64,000 bases of DNA from an uncultured Porphyromonadaceae bacterium (GTDB lineage: Bacteria > Bacteroidota > Bacteroidia > Bacteroidales > Barnesiellaceae), in NCBI GenBank assembly GCA_900538555.1, contig UPYI01000001.1, positions 248,001 to 312,000 of the forward strand, in the 5' to 3' direction. Numbering within the stretch: the first letter of the stretch is position 1; each line of letters starts with the position of its first letter. Made by a program: the position numbers and the translations under genes. The notes under the pieces were generated by a model that saw nothing but the letters and a program-made list of their open reading frames with translations, had not been told where the DNA came from and did no database searches. Positions 1 to 8,459 of the stretch are shown piece by piece.

Positions 1-1547
1 CAAATACCGGTAGGCCGGGTAGCTTCGTGGGCATTGACCATAATCTTATACTCTGCCGCTTTTTTTACAGCGTAGAGGTAGTGGTCGTTCATCCATTGCC
101 CGTAGTGGTGTTCCCCGCGAGGAATGATATTACCGACATATCCGCTTTTCACGGAGTTGTAACCGTGATCGACCATAAACTGGTAGGCTTTATCCATGTG
201 GCGTTCGTAGTTGCGGGCAGAAGCGGATGTTTCATGGTGCATCATGATCTTGACACCTTTTTCCGAAGCATAGCGGTGCAGTTCCTCCACATCGAAATCG
301 GGATACGGGGTCTGGAAATCGAATACATAATCTTTGCTATTGCCGAACCAGTCTTCCCAGCCTTCGTTCCAGCCTTCCACCAATACGGCATCGAACCCGT
401 GGGCAGCGGCAAAGTCGATATAACGTTTTACATTCGCCGTATTGGCAGAGTGTTTTCCGTTCGGTTTGGTAACGGAGTAATCGGTCATACCCAGTTTCAC
501 GCCGGTAAGTTCGTCGGTATATGCCCACGAACCTTTTCCGGTGATCATATCCCACCAAACGCCGATATATTTCACCGGTTTTACCCATGTTTCGGCATCG
601 GCGATCTTACACGGTTCGTTCAGATTGAGAGTGATACGCGATGCCAGAATGTCGCGGGCATCGTCGCTGACTATGATTGTCCGCCACGGCGAACGGCAGG
701 GCGACTGCATATAGCCTTTATCACCTTTCGCATCGGGAGTAAGCCACGACTCGAATACCATATTCTTGTCGTCCAGATTCAGGTGCATGCAAGAGTAGTC
801 GATAAGGGCTGCCTCGTGCAGGTTGATGTAAAGCCCGTCGTCCGTTTTCATCATCAAAGCCGTCTGTACGCCGGTAGCGGAGAACGGTGTCTGCGACGAG
901 TTGGGGGTAATGGCTTGCTTCATCAATCCTCTGATTTCGGAAAGGCGCGAGATCGTATAATCGTATTCTTGCGTGTCGTAATCGCCCGGAATCCAAAATG
1001 CGATGTGGTCGCCAGCCATCGCGAATTGCGAATGCTCTTCTTTAATCACAAAATAATTCAGCGAAGGTTGCTGGGGAAATTCGTAACGGAATCCCAGACC
1101 GTCGTCGAAAAGGCGGAAACGGATGAGGATAGAACGTTCGTTCATAGGCTGGTACAACGTGACAGCCATTTCATTATAATGATTCCGGATTTCTTTCTCT
1201 TCGCCCCATACCGGACGCCAGGTCTCATCGAATTCGGAAGTCTGTACCTCCTTCAATTCAAACCCGTTATAAAGATTGACTTTCGAATCGACTTTGGAAA
1301 GATCGCGGCGGTCTACCCAATCGAAATCGGTACGGGTATCGTCCTCTTTTTTCAATTCCAGACCCAATGTGCTGGGAAGTATCACTGGATGTCCTTTATA
1401 AGACAACTCGTAGACCGGCGCACCTTGCGCATCGACTTGGAATGTCATCACCAAATTTCCGTTTGGAGAAGTCAGATTCTGTTGAGCATTCGCTGCAAAG
1501 AGCAACGGCAGGAATGCCACAAGGGATAAAATCTTTTTCTTGTTCAT
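1..1547 (-). CDS. susB: SusB-like GH97 alpha-glucosidase, C-terminus beyond window
   Basis: Glycoside hydrolase family 97, expected to release glucose from malto-oligosaccharides in the periplasm. The 515 visible residues begin with a signal peptide (MNKKKILSLVAFLPLLFAANAQ) and contain the N-terminal beta-sandwich and most of the catalytic barrel. HHET places a glutamate at residue 439 and VNAHE one at residue 508. These are the numbers reported for the catalytic base glutamates of Bacteroides SusB, so the proteins look collinear to here. SGYVG near residue 468 lacks the aspartate nucleophile of retaining GH97 enzymes, so an inverting enzyme is inferred. The last roughly 200 residues, with the acid, lie outside the window. 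It lies downstream of susA on the same strand with its own promoter. Family call is firm; orthology to SusB is likely. Confidence 0.93.
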   Translation of the reverse strand, partial: MNKKKILSLVAFLPLLFAANAQQNLTSPNGNLVMTFQVDAQGAPVYELSYKGHPVILPSTLGLELKKEDDTRTDFDWVDRRDLSKVDSKVNLYNGFELKEVQTSEFDETWRPVWGEEKEIRNHYNEMAVTLYQPMNERSILIRFRLFDDGLGFRYEFPQQPSLNYFVIKEEHSQFAMAGDHIAFWIPGDYDTQEYDYTISRLSEIRGLMKQAITPNSSQTPFSATGVQTALMMKTDDGLYINLHEAALIDYSCMHLNLDDKNMVFESWLTPDAKGDKGYMQSPCRSPWRTIIVSDDARDILASRITLNLNEPCKIADAETWVKPVKYIGVWWDMITGKGSWAYTDELTGVKLGMTDYSVTKPNGKHSANTANVKRYIDFAAAHGFDAVLVEGWNEGWEDWFGNSKDYVFDFQTPYPDFDVEELHRYASEKGVKIMMHHETSASARNYERHMDKAYQFMVDHGYNSVKSGYVGNIIPRGEHHYGQWMNDHYLYAVKKAAEYKIMVNAHEATRPTGI

Positions 1548-1612
1548 GATTTTTGGTATTAAATTTATTGTTAAAATCAATCGTTTTTTTCGGTTGTTTT
1601 CTCCGACTGTTG

Positions 1613-1659
1613 CAAATGTAGCGGGATAGTTTCCCGTATTTTTGAATTAGAATAAAAAT
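1613..1659 (-). promoter_or_regulatory. susB promoter with upstream 14-bp box (candidate SusR site)
   Basis: On the minus strand a Bacteroidetes -7 element TACATTTG lies at 1620-1613. Twenty-five nt upstream (1659-1646) is ATTTTTATTCTAAT. The identical 14-mer occurs 25 nt upstream of the susA -7 element. No convincing TTG -33 element is present here, as expected for an activator-dependent promoter. SusR binding is inferred from the pairing with susA and from known SusR control of both genes in Bacteroides. Confidence 0.6.
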
Positions 1660-1744
1660 GGAATCCCTAAATTTTTCAACTCAATATTTTACAACAGGTT
1701 AGCAATCCGAGTATTCTAATAAATATAAATCGCATCAAAACTTT

Positions 1745-3589
1745 TCAAAGATTGAAAATGTAGATTCCCCGCGGTTGAAGCGTTACTTTCGTCCGCAGAT
1801 CGACCGTTTCGCCCGTCAGCCAGTCGATCGCCGAACCGGCAGGTACGATCTCGCGATAGAAAGAGGTTTCGATCGAACGTTCGCTATCGCTTCCGTTCAA
1901 CATGACGACAACCGAACGGCCTTCGTACCGGCGTTCGTAGAGATATATACCGTTATCGGGAGTAAAGTGTTTCAACGATCCTTTGGCTATCGTTTCATTC
2001 CCTTTGCGCCATTGCAACAGACGGCGGGCAAAAGCGAAAGCCTCGTTTTGCAAGTCGGTACGTTGAGCCGGATCGAAAGCATTGACCGCATCGCCCGACC
2101 AGCCTCCGGGAAAATCGCATCGAAGCATACCGTCGCCATTCGCCTTGTCTGCCGCCATAAGTATTTCGGTACCGTAGTAGATCTGAGGAATCCCCCGGGT
2201 CGTGAGCAGGAAAGTCAATGCCTGTTTGAAACGGTCGATATTTTCGGCTTCGGTACGATAGAAGCGCGATGTGTCGTGATTATCGAGAAAAGTGAGCAAA
2301 CTCATGGGATCGGCATACACTATATCTTGTGTCAGATATTCATACAAGCGATTCAATCCGCGTCCTCCGTCGGCTGTCTCTTCATCAAACGCACGGTTCA
2401 TCTCCTCCATCAACGGAAAATCCATAACAACAGGCAGGAAACTGTTTTTCGGGCTGGCGAGCCTGCTGTCTTTTTGCCAATAGGAAACCAGCACATTGCT
2501 GCCCAACCAAGTTTCGCCTACGATATTGAAATCGGGGTATTCGTCTTTTACCGCCTTACACCATCGCGCCATACAGTCGAAATCGGCATAAGGATGGGTA
2601 TCCTGACGGATACCGTTAATGCCGGCGTATTCGATCCACCAAATGCTGCTCTGTATCAAATAGGCGGCTACATGCCGGTTGCGTTGGTTGAAATCGGGCA
2701 TGGTGCGGGTAAACCAACCGTCTACCGCCAATTCGGTTTCTATACCGGAAGCGTACGGATCGATCTGCGTCGCAGTCCTGAAATTGGTCTGCACATAATC
2801 GCCCCGATAATTGAACCACTCTTTGGACGGCATGTCTCTGAACAGATAATTCTCCGAACCGCAGTGGTTGAAGATCATATCCATTACCACCTTTATGCCT
2901 TTCTCGTGCGCACGGTCTACCAATTCACAAAATTCTTCGTTGCTGCCCAACCGGCGATCGACCTGATAATAATCGGTAATCGCGTATCCGTGATAAGATC
3001 CGTCCGCCATATCGTTTTCCTGAATGGGATTGAGCCAAATAGCCGTAACGCCCAAATCGGACAAATAGTCCAGATGGTTTTCGATGCCCTTCAAATCGCC
3101 TCCATGCCGTGCGAACGAATCGGAGCGGTCTACCCGTCCCTCGCGCATTCCGGGAATAATATCGTTATCGGGATTCCCGTTCGAAAAACGGTCGGGCATA
3201 ATCAGATAGAGAACATCGTCGGCATGGAATCCGGTCACGTCGGAAGCCCCCTCGCGCCGCTGACGAAGTTCGTAAGGCACTACCGTCCGCTTCTTACCTT
3301 GTTTCAATATGATATCGAATTGCTGCGGAGCGGCATTGGCTATATCTACATATAAAATTAAATAGTTGGGATTTTCCTGCACGACCACCTCTTTCAAAAC
3401 CACATCGGCAGAAGTGAGAGTAACATCGGCGGTGGCTATGCGATCGCCATATAATAAAATCTGTAACTCGGGATTTTTCATTCCCGACCACCAAAATACG
3501 GGAGCGACTTTATGAACCGTATTCGCCGCATATATGGGGCAAAAGCCTAACACGGACAACAAGCATACGAACAGAAACTTTGTTTTCAT
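1745..3589 (-). CDS. susA: SusA-like GH13 neopullulanase / cyclomaltodextrinase
   Basis: Alpha-amylase family hydrolase of 614 residues, close to the length of Bacteroides SusA; it is expected to cut maltodextrins or pullulan in the periplasm. A signal peptide (MKTKFLFVCLLSVLGFCPIYAA) is followed by an N-terminal immunoglobulin-like domain (about 25-115), the catalytic barrel and a small C-terminal beta domain. The four GH13 regions are visible: DMIFNH (237-242), GIRQDTH with nucleophile Asp330, GETW with acid/base Glu359, and FLDNHD with Asp439. It sits between susB, 197 bp downstream on the same strand, and divergent susR, the usual starch-locus arrangement. Its promoter carries the same upstream box as susB. 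Exact specificity (neopullulanase or cyclomaltodextrinase) cannot be read from sequence. Confidence 0.94.
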   Translation of the reverse strand: MKTKFLFVCLLSVLGFCPIYAANTVHKVAPVFWWSGMKNPELQILLYGDRIATADVTLTSADVVLKEVVVQENPNYLILYVDIANAAPQQFDIILKQGKKRTVVPYELRQRREGASDVTGFHADDVLYLIMPDRFSNGNPDNDIIPGMREGRVDRSDSFARHGGDLKGIENHLDYLSDLGVTAIWLNPIQENDMADGSYHGYAITDYYQVDRRLGSNEEFCELVDRAHEKGIKVVMDMIFNHCGSENYLFRDMPSKEWFNYRGDYVQTNFRTATQIDPYASGIETELAVDGWFTRTMPDFNQRNRHVAAYLIQSSIWWIEYAGINGIRQDTHPYADFDCMARWCKAVKDEYPDFNIVGETWLGSNVLVSYWQKDSRLASPKNSFLPVVMDFPLMEEMNRAFDEETADGGRGLNRLYEYLTQDIVYADPMSLLTFLDNHDTSRFYRTEAENIDRFKQALTFLLTTRGIPQIYYGTEILMAADKANGDGMLRCDFPGGWSGDAVNAFDPAQRTDLQNEAFAFARRLLQWRKGNETIAKGSLKHFTPDNGIYLYERRYEGRSVVVMLNGSDSERSIETSFYREIVPAGSAIDWLTGETVDLRTKVTLQPRGIYIFNL

Positions 3590-3629
3590 GATAATCGGAT
3601 TTTAGGATTCGTAAAAAATCTCTTTGTTA

Positions 3630-3676
3630 CAAAATTAAAAGGGGTTGCCATCCGTTTCCAACATTAGAATAAAAAT
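3630..3676 (-). promoter_or_regulatory. susA promoter with upstream 14-bp box (candidate SusR site)
   Basis: Minus-strand promoter: TTG at 3661-3659, 21 nt, then TAATTTTG at 3637-3630, which fits the Bacteroidetes consensus. Directly upstream (3676-3663) is ATTTTTATTCTAAT, identical to the box before susB and at the same 25-nt distance from the -7 element. The position just upstream of -33 suits an activator touching RNA polymerase. Confidence 0.7.
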
Positions 3677-3774
3677 ATAAGATACGCAATCGGATATATC
3701 ACTCATTGATAAATTATTACACACAACCCAAGAAGGCTTTTATATAAAAAAGATAAAAATTGTTGTCGGAAGTT

Positions 3775-3883
3775 TTTGTTTTTTTATCTCTATATTAATT
3801 ATATTTGCGCTATGCGCGATATAGGATGCTGTTCGGCATAGTTCAAATAAATTTGACTCTGCTCTCACCTTTCGCTATATTTC
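3775..3883 (+). repeat. Promoter-hairpin repeat, one full unit plus a second -7, before susR
   Basis: First promoter: TTTG 3775-3778, 21 nt, TATATTTG 3800-3807. Second: TTTG 3852-3855, 20 nt, TATATTTC 3876-3883 (last base departs from consensus). Between them are a GC-rich inverted repeat around the -7 (TTGCGC/GCGCGA) and the palindrome TCAAAT-AA-ATTTGA. The sequence resembles units at 44885-45107. Orientation and spacing suit transcription of susR, whose start is 3918. Confidence 0.75.
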
Positions 3884-3917
3884 TTTGACGAACTATATTT
3901 ACCTTAATGGAATAGAT

Positions 3918-5519
3918 ATGAAAAACCCGATCGCCGTTTTTGCTTTATCCGTGCTTATTTTCTTATGTTCCCCTCTCTCGGCAAAGCATACACAGGAAAA
4001 CCGTACCGCTCTCCAAGAATTAGACAAAGTGATTCAGCAAAAAGGAAAATTCCAAATGCAGAAAGAAGGAATGATCGAAGAACTGAAACGCGAATTGGCT
4101 CAAACCTCTGCCCCCGATCGGAAATATCAATTGTATGCCTCTCTTTTCGGTGCCTATCTGCATTATCAAGCCGACTCCGCCCTACTCTATACCGACCGAC
4201 AAATGGAAATACTGCCCTTGCTGAACCGCCCGGAACTGGTGAACGAGGTAAAAATCAATCGGGCAACCGTCATGGGCGTCATGGGTATGTATATCGAGGC
4301 TTTCGACCAACTGAAAGAAATAGATCCGAAACGACTTTGCGACTGGATGCTGTTGTCGTACTACCAGACCTATCGCGCCTGTTACGGGTGGCTCGCCGAT
4401 TATACGACCAACGAGATGGAAAAAAAGAAATATCTCGAAAAGACAAACCTATATCGGGACTCTATCAGTAATGCCATGTCGCCGGAAAGCGACAGAAGTA
4501 TTGTCGAGGCAGAGAAACAACTGTCGTCGGGAAATGCCGACGCGGCACTGGAAATATTGAACAACTCTTTGAAAAACAACCGGGACGAAAGTGCGAATGT
4601 ATATACCTACTTTACCCTTTCCGAAACATATAAGCAAAAAGGCGATACGGACAAAGAGGTGTATTATCTGATTCTTACCGCCATCGAGGATATTAAAAAT
4701 GCCACCCGGGAATATGCTTCCCTACAAAAGCTCGCCCACTTGATGTATCAACAAGGCGATATAGGACGGGCATACAAATACCTGAATTGTTCGATGGAGG
4801 ATGCGGTAGAGTGTAACGCCCGCCTCCGCTTTATGGAAGTTACCGAATTTTTCCCGATTATCGACAAAGCCTACCGGATACAGGAAGAACGCGAGCGCCA
4901 TATATCCCGCATCATGTTACTATGTATCAGCATATTGTCATTCTGCCTACTCGTTGCGATCGTTTTCCTTTACCGGTGGATGCGGAAATTGTCTGCCATG
5001 CGTCGCAATCTGAGCGATGCGAATCGGGAGATGCAAGCGATCAACGAAGAGTTGAAACAGATGGGAAAGACGAAAGAGACCTATATCGCACGCTATTTAG
5101 TGCGATGTGTCAATTACCTGTATAAGCTGGAATCGTACCGGCGTTCCCTCGTCAAGCTCGCCATGTCGTCGAATATGGAAAATCTGTTCAAAGCTATCAA
5201 ATCGGAAGAGTTCGTGCAGAACGAACGGAACGAGTTTTATGACGAATTCGACAAATCGTTTCTGAAATTATTCCCCAATTTTATCACGTCATTCAACAAC
5301 CTGCTGGTCGAAGATGCCCGCATCTATCCGAAAAGCGACGAACTGCTGACTACCGAACTGCGTATTTTCGCACTGATCAGACTGGGCATTGTGGACAGTA
5401 ACAAGATCGCCCACTTTCTCGGCTATTCATTAGCTACTATCTACAACTACCGCAGCCGCCTGCGCAACAAGGCAATCGGAAACAAGGATACGTTCGAACA
5501 GGATGTAATGAGCCTGTAA
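3918..5519 (+). CDS. susR: SusR-like membrane-spanning transcriptional regulator
   Basis: A 533-residue one-piece sensor-regulator resembling Bacteroides SusR (537 residues), which senses maltose or starch fragments and activates sus genes. A signal peptide (MKNPIAVFALSVLIFLCSPLSA) is followed by a helical, TPR-like periplasmic part (about 30-325) rich in paired helices. A single membrane segment follows (about 332-353, RIMLLCISILSFCLLVAIVF), then a short coiled coil. The cytoplasmic C-terminus ends in a helix-turn-helix (NKIAHFLGYSLATIYNYRSR). I chose the ATG at 3918 because it gives a proper signal peptide; an in-frame TTG at 3885 lies inside the repeat. It is divergent from susA. The C-terminal type matches the family annotated as DUF6377. 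The regulated sugar is inferred from the neighbours. Confidence 0.88.
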   Translation: MKNPIAVFALSVLIFLCSPLSAKHTQENRTALQELDKVIQQKGKFQMQKEGMIEELKRELAQTSAPDRKYQLYASLFGAYLHYQADSALLYTDRQMEILPLLNRPELVNEVKINRATVMGVMGMYIEAFDQLKEIDPKRLCDWMLLSYYQTYRACYGWLADYTTNEMEKKKYLEKTNLYRDSISNAMSPESDRSIVEAEKQLSSGNADAALEILNNSLKNNRDESANVYTYFTLSETYKQKGDTDKEVYYLILTAIEDIKNATREYASLQKLAHLMYQQGDIGRAYKYLNCSMEDAVECNARLRFMEVTEFFPIIDKAYRIQEERERHISRIMLLCISILSFCLLVAIVFLYRWMRKLSAMRRNLSDANREMQAINEELKQMGKTKETYIARYLVRCVNYLYKLESYRRSLVKLAMSSNMENLFKAIKSEEFVQNERNEFYDEFDKSFLKLFPNFITSFNNLLVEDARIYPKSDELLTTELRIFALIRLGIVDSNKIAHFLGYSLATIYNYRSRLRNKAIGNKDTFEQDVMSL

Positions 5520-5565
5520 CGATATATTCGGATTGCAGAAGGTATATCAACAAAACCGGAATAAA

Positions 5566-5673
5566 TTTGTTTCTGCTTCCGTCTTGCACTATCTTTGTAG
5601 AAGATAAGCGGCATCTCGGCATAGACCGCTCAAACAAGTTTGATGTCTCTGCCCTCGTCTTTCGCTATCTTTG
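5566..5673 (+). repeat. Promoter-hairpin repeat before the nitroreductase gene
   Basis: TTTG 5566-5569, 20 nt, TATCTTTG 5590-5597; then TTTG 5639-5642, 23 nt, TATCTTTG 5666-5673. The first -7 is part of a perfect inverted repeat TATCTT-N5-AAGATA (5590-5606). The palindrome TCAAAC-AA-GTTTGA lies at 5630-5643. Spacing between the two -7 elements is 76 bp. The second promoter would start RNA close to 5680, some 13 nt before the gene. Confidence 0.75.
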
Positions 5674-5692
5674 TATTATACAGATTTTCGAT

Positions 5693-6448
5693 ATGAATAT
5701 ACCAGACTTTTTAAAACAACGGCGAACGATCCGCAAATACAGTGAGAAAGAGATCAGCGACGAACTGCTGAACGAATTGTTAGAAACCGCTTTCAAAGCC
5801 CCTACCACGGGAAATATGCAGGTGTACAGTGTCGTCGTAACGCGAGATGCCGAGAACAAAAAGCGGCTGGCTCCCGCACACTTCAACCAACCGACAGTCA
5901 CATCTGCTCCTGTGGTGCTGACTTTCTGCGCCGATTTCAACCGCTTCGAAAAGTGGTGCTCCTGCCGGAACGCTCAACCCGGATATGAGAATTTCCAGTC
6001 GTTCCTGACGGCTACGCTCGATGCTGTTATCGTTGCACAACAATTCAACACGGCTGCCGAATCGGTCGGATTGGGTTGCTGCTATTTAGGCACGACGACA
6101 TATAACGCGCCTCAAATTGCAGAGGCTTTGGGTTTGCCCGACCGGGTAGTACCGATCACAACGCTAACGGTCGGCTATCCCGAAACGATTCCGGCACAAA
6201 GCGACCGGCTGCCCTTAGAGGCTATCGTCCATCGTGAACACTACCACGATTATACTCCGGCAGATATAGACCGGCTCTACCGCGCCAAAGAGGCGTTGCC
6301 CGAGAACCGGGGATTTATCGAAGAGAACGGAAAAGAGACCTTAGCGCAAGTATTCACGGATATCCGATACAACCGGACGAACAACGAGCTTTTCTCGAAA
6401 GTGATGCTGGATTTTATCGAACAGCAGGGATACAAAATTCCTTTTTAA
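5693..6448 (+). CDS. Nitroreductase family NAD(P)H:FMN oxidoreductase
   Basis: A 251-residue FMN-dependent oxidoreductase of the NfsA/FRP-like branch, probably reducing nitro compounds, quinones or flavins in the cytoplasm. The N-terminal FLKQRRTIRKYSEKEI is the usual FMN-binding start, followed by APTTGNMQVYSVVV. GLGCCYLGTTTYNAPQIAEALGLP in the middle is the second conserved segment. The ATG at 5693 begins exactly at this conserved start; upstream in-frame codons would translate the repeat. It is a single gene, driven by the repeat promoter just upstream and ended by the palindrome at 6661-6700. The physiological substrate cannot be told. Confidence 0.9.
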   Translation: MNIPDFLKQRRTIRKYSEKEISDELLNELLETAFKAPTTGNMQVYSVVVTRDAENKKRLAPAHFNQPTVTSAPVVLTFCADFNRFEKWCSCRNAQPGYENFQSFLTATLDAVIVAQQFNTAAESVGLGCCYLGTTTYNAPQIAEALGLPDRVVPITTLTVGYPETIPAQSDRLPLEAIVHREHYHDYTPADIDRLYRAKEALPENRGFIEENGKETLAQVFTDIRYNRTNNELFSKVMLDFIEQQGYKIPF

Positions 6449-6566
6449 AAACGTAATTCCCGTAAAACATTCCCTCTCCGGAATAGCGAAAAAATAGACG
6501 TGCCTGAATGGCAAACGGATCACACACCTCTCAACCATTCTGACGAACCTAAAAAGACAGGGTGCA

Positions 6567-6650
6567 TCATGTCCAGTCTTACGGCGTTGCCATCGGAATT
6601 CGGGCTAAGTCGTTTACGTCAATAAACTCCTGTCGCCTTCATCGACATTC
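6567..6650. repeat. GGCTAAGTC intergenic repeat, copy 1
   Basis: The segment around GGAATTCGGGCTAAGTCG, with a small dyad GTTTA-N6-TAAAC, recurs near 51920-51995 and 63508-63580. All three copies are at gene 3' ends. This copy lies in the convergent gap between the nitroreductase gene and dnaA. Confidence 0.65.
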
Positions 6651-6660
6651 TAACAAACCC

Positions 6661-6700
6661 GAAAGGGGCAGCATCGAAAAATTTCGATGCTGCCCCTTTC
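6661..6700. terminator. Bidirectional terminator, nitroreductase / dnaA
   Basis: Perfect 19-bp inverted repeat (arms 6661-6679 and 6682-6700, two-base centre). The arms hold AAAGGGGCAGCATCGAAA and its complement. It lies between two convergent genes and can serve both; A and T ends supply a short U run on either strand. Confidence 0.85.
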
Positions 6701-6718
6701 GAATATCCGGTTTAAATC

Positions 6719-8110
6719 TTATTTCTGTATCAACATTTCGATTTCTTCCATGTCGGCATGCAGCGCCTTATCTACTCCGATCTGCTCTGCTATCGTTTTA
6801 CATGCGTGCAATACCGTAGCATGGTCTTTCTTGCCCAACGCATCGCCTATGCCCGCCAAAGAGAGCGAAGTATATTTCTTTGCCAGATACATGGATATTT
6901 GCCGAGCCAACACGATTTCGCGCTTTCTCGACCGTTCCACCAGACGTGCGGCATCCATACCGTAGAATCCGCAAACGGCTTCCTTGATCGTTTCGAGCGT
7001 AATCTGTTTTTTCACCATACGCACACTTGCCGCCAATACACGATCAGCCAATTCGATCGTAATTTCCCGGTCGAATGCAGCCGAATGCGCCATCAGCGAA
7101 ACGATAATGCCTTCCAAATCGCGCACGTTGTCGGTCACATTCCGGGCAATGTGGTCGATTACTTCGGGGGCAATCTCCAAACCGTCGCGACGTACCTTGT
7201 TTTCAAGGATGCTTCGACGAAGCAGGTAATCGGGGCGTTCCACCTCCGCCGTCAATCCCCATTTGAAACGGGTGAGCAGACGGGGCTCCATACCTTCCAG
7301 TTCTACCGGCGGTCTATCGCAGGTAAGCACCAATTGCTTGTTGTTCTGATGCAGGTGGTTGAATATATGGAAAAAGGTATTCTGCGTATGGATCTTGTTG
7401 GCGAACTCCTGAATGTCGTCCATCAACAATACATCGATGCTTTGATAGAAACTGATAAAATCGTTTACCTTGTTATTCCGGACGGCTGTGGTGTATTGCG
7501 TCTGAAAAACATGGGACGAAAGATAGAGTACACGTGCGGCAGGATTGGATTCCTTGATCTTGATACCTATCGCCTGAATCAAATGGGTTTTACCAACTCC
7601 CGATTCACCGAACAGGAAGAACGGGTTAAACGGGTTGTGACCGGGCTTTTCGGCAATCGTCTCGGCAGCTGTACGCGCCAACATATTGCTGTGTCCGGGA
7701 TAGTACGATTCGAACGTGTATTGCGGATTCAACTGCGGATCCAAGTCCTCGTAAGTACGCTGACGGAAAGGATCGGCAATCGGAGTCGAGTCTTCTTGCT
7801 TGGAGACGAACACAGGTTTCTTTGCCACCGGATAATCGACCGTAACAGTAGGCTGTGCTATAACTTTTACATTATATACCAACTGTATTTTCGGACCGAA
7901 CACCCGAAGCAAGGTAGGTTGAAGCAACCCCAAATATTTTTCTTCAATCTGTTCGATGAAGTAGTTTGAAGGTACCTGTAACGTCAGGACATCATTCAGA
8001 TAGCTTAAAGGAACAATCGGTGCGAACCAACTTTTGTATATTTCTTCGCTAACGTTGTCTTGAATAATGGCCAAACAGCGGTCCCACAAAGAGACGTGTT
8101 CTAAACTCAT
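6719..8110 (-). CDS. dnaA: Chromosomal replication initiator DnaA
   Basis: AAA+ ATPase of 463 residues that binds DnaA boxes and opens the replication origin. Domain I (about 1-80) contains the conserved WDRCL...YKSWFAPI pattern, followed by a linker (about 85-125). The AAA+ core has Walker A GESGVGKT (168-175) and Walker B with Asp-Asp at 231-232. LLTRFKWGL corresponds to the arginine-finger region. The C-terminal DNA-binding domain has the signature IGDALGKKDHATVLHACKTI near 418-438. Length is normal for Bacteroidales. No cluster of TTATCCACA boxes is visible beside it, so the origin is not shown to be here. It is a monocistronic minus-strand gene with a strong palindromic terminator. Confidence 0.98.
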   Translation of the reverse strand: MSLEHVSLWDRCLAIIQDNVSEEIYKSWFAPIVPLSYLNDVLTLQVPSNYFIEQIEEKYLGLLQPTLLRVFGPKIQLVYNVKVIAQPTVTVDYPVAKKPVFVSKQEDSTPIADPFRQRTYEDLDPQLNPQYTFESYYPGHSNMLARTAAETIAEKPGHNPFNPFFLFGESGVGKTHLIQAIGIKIKESNPAARVLYLSSHVFQTQYTTAVRNNKVNDFISFYQSIDVLLMDDIQEFANKIHTQNTFFHIFNHLHQNNKQLVLTCDRPPVELEGMEPRLLTRFKWGLTAEVERPDYLLRRSILENKVRRDGLEIAPEVIDHIARNVTDNVRDLEGIIVSLMAHSAAFDREITIELADRVLAASVRMVKKQITLETIKEAVCGFYGMDAARLVERSRKREIVLARQISMYLAKKYTSLSLAGIGDALGKKDHATVLHACKTIAEQIGVDKALHADMEEIEMLIQK

Positions 8111-8402
8111 TTTATAAATCTTTCTATCAAATCTTTTTCTTGCACAAAATTTGAGTTTTTTTTTCGATAAAACAAATTGTTTTTTTCTTGGTTTTTTAAT
8201 TTATTGTTCAAGGATATGAATATCAACATTATACATCCCCAGCCCAATGAGGGCTGTACCCTTATCGAAAGAATCTGTTACTATTTTAATAATCAAATGC
8301 TTAATCTATATAGTAGCGTATTTACAAAAACGCCGGAATGTTTTTTCATATTCAAGAAACCCCGTACAACAAACGGTTTCAAACGGGTTTCGAAAAAAAG
8401 AA
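8111..8402. other. AT-rich dnaA upstream region
   Basis: This AT-rich gap precedes dnaA. I see no TTATCCACA-type DnaA box and no clear TAnnTTTG promoter. A plus-strand frame from 8217 has low complexity and overlaps the neighbouring gene antisense, so it is not called. Confidence 0.5.
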
Positions 8403-8447
8403 GATGTTTTGCGTTATTTATACTCATTCTAAATAACACAAAACATC
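8403..8447 (-). terminator. Terminator of the MCE gene
   Basis: An 18-bp stem (8403-8420 with 8430-8447, one mismatch) with a 9-nt loop. On the minus strand it is followed by TTCTTTTTTTC. It lies 12 bp past the stop of the MCE gene, a classic intrinsic terminator. Confidence 0.88.
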
Positions 8448-8459
8448 AACAGCTTTTAT

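Noticed and set aside
6719..6965. Small plus-strand frames over the end of dnaA
   Set aside because: They lie antisense within the conserved DnaA C-terminal domain.
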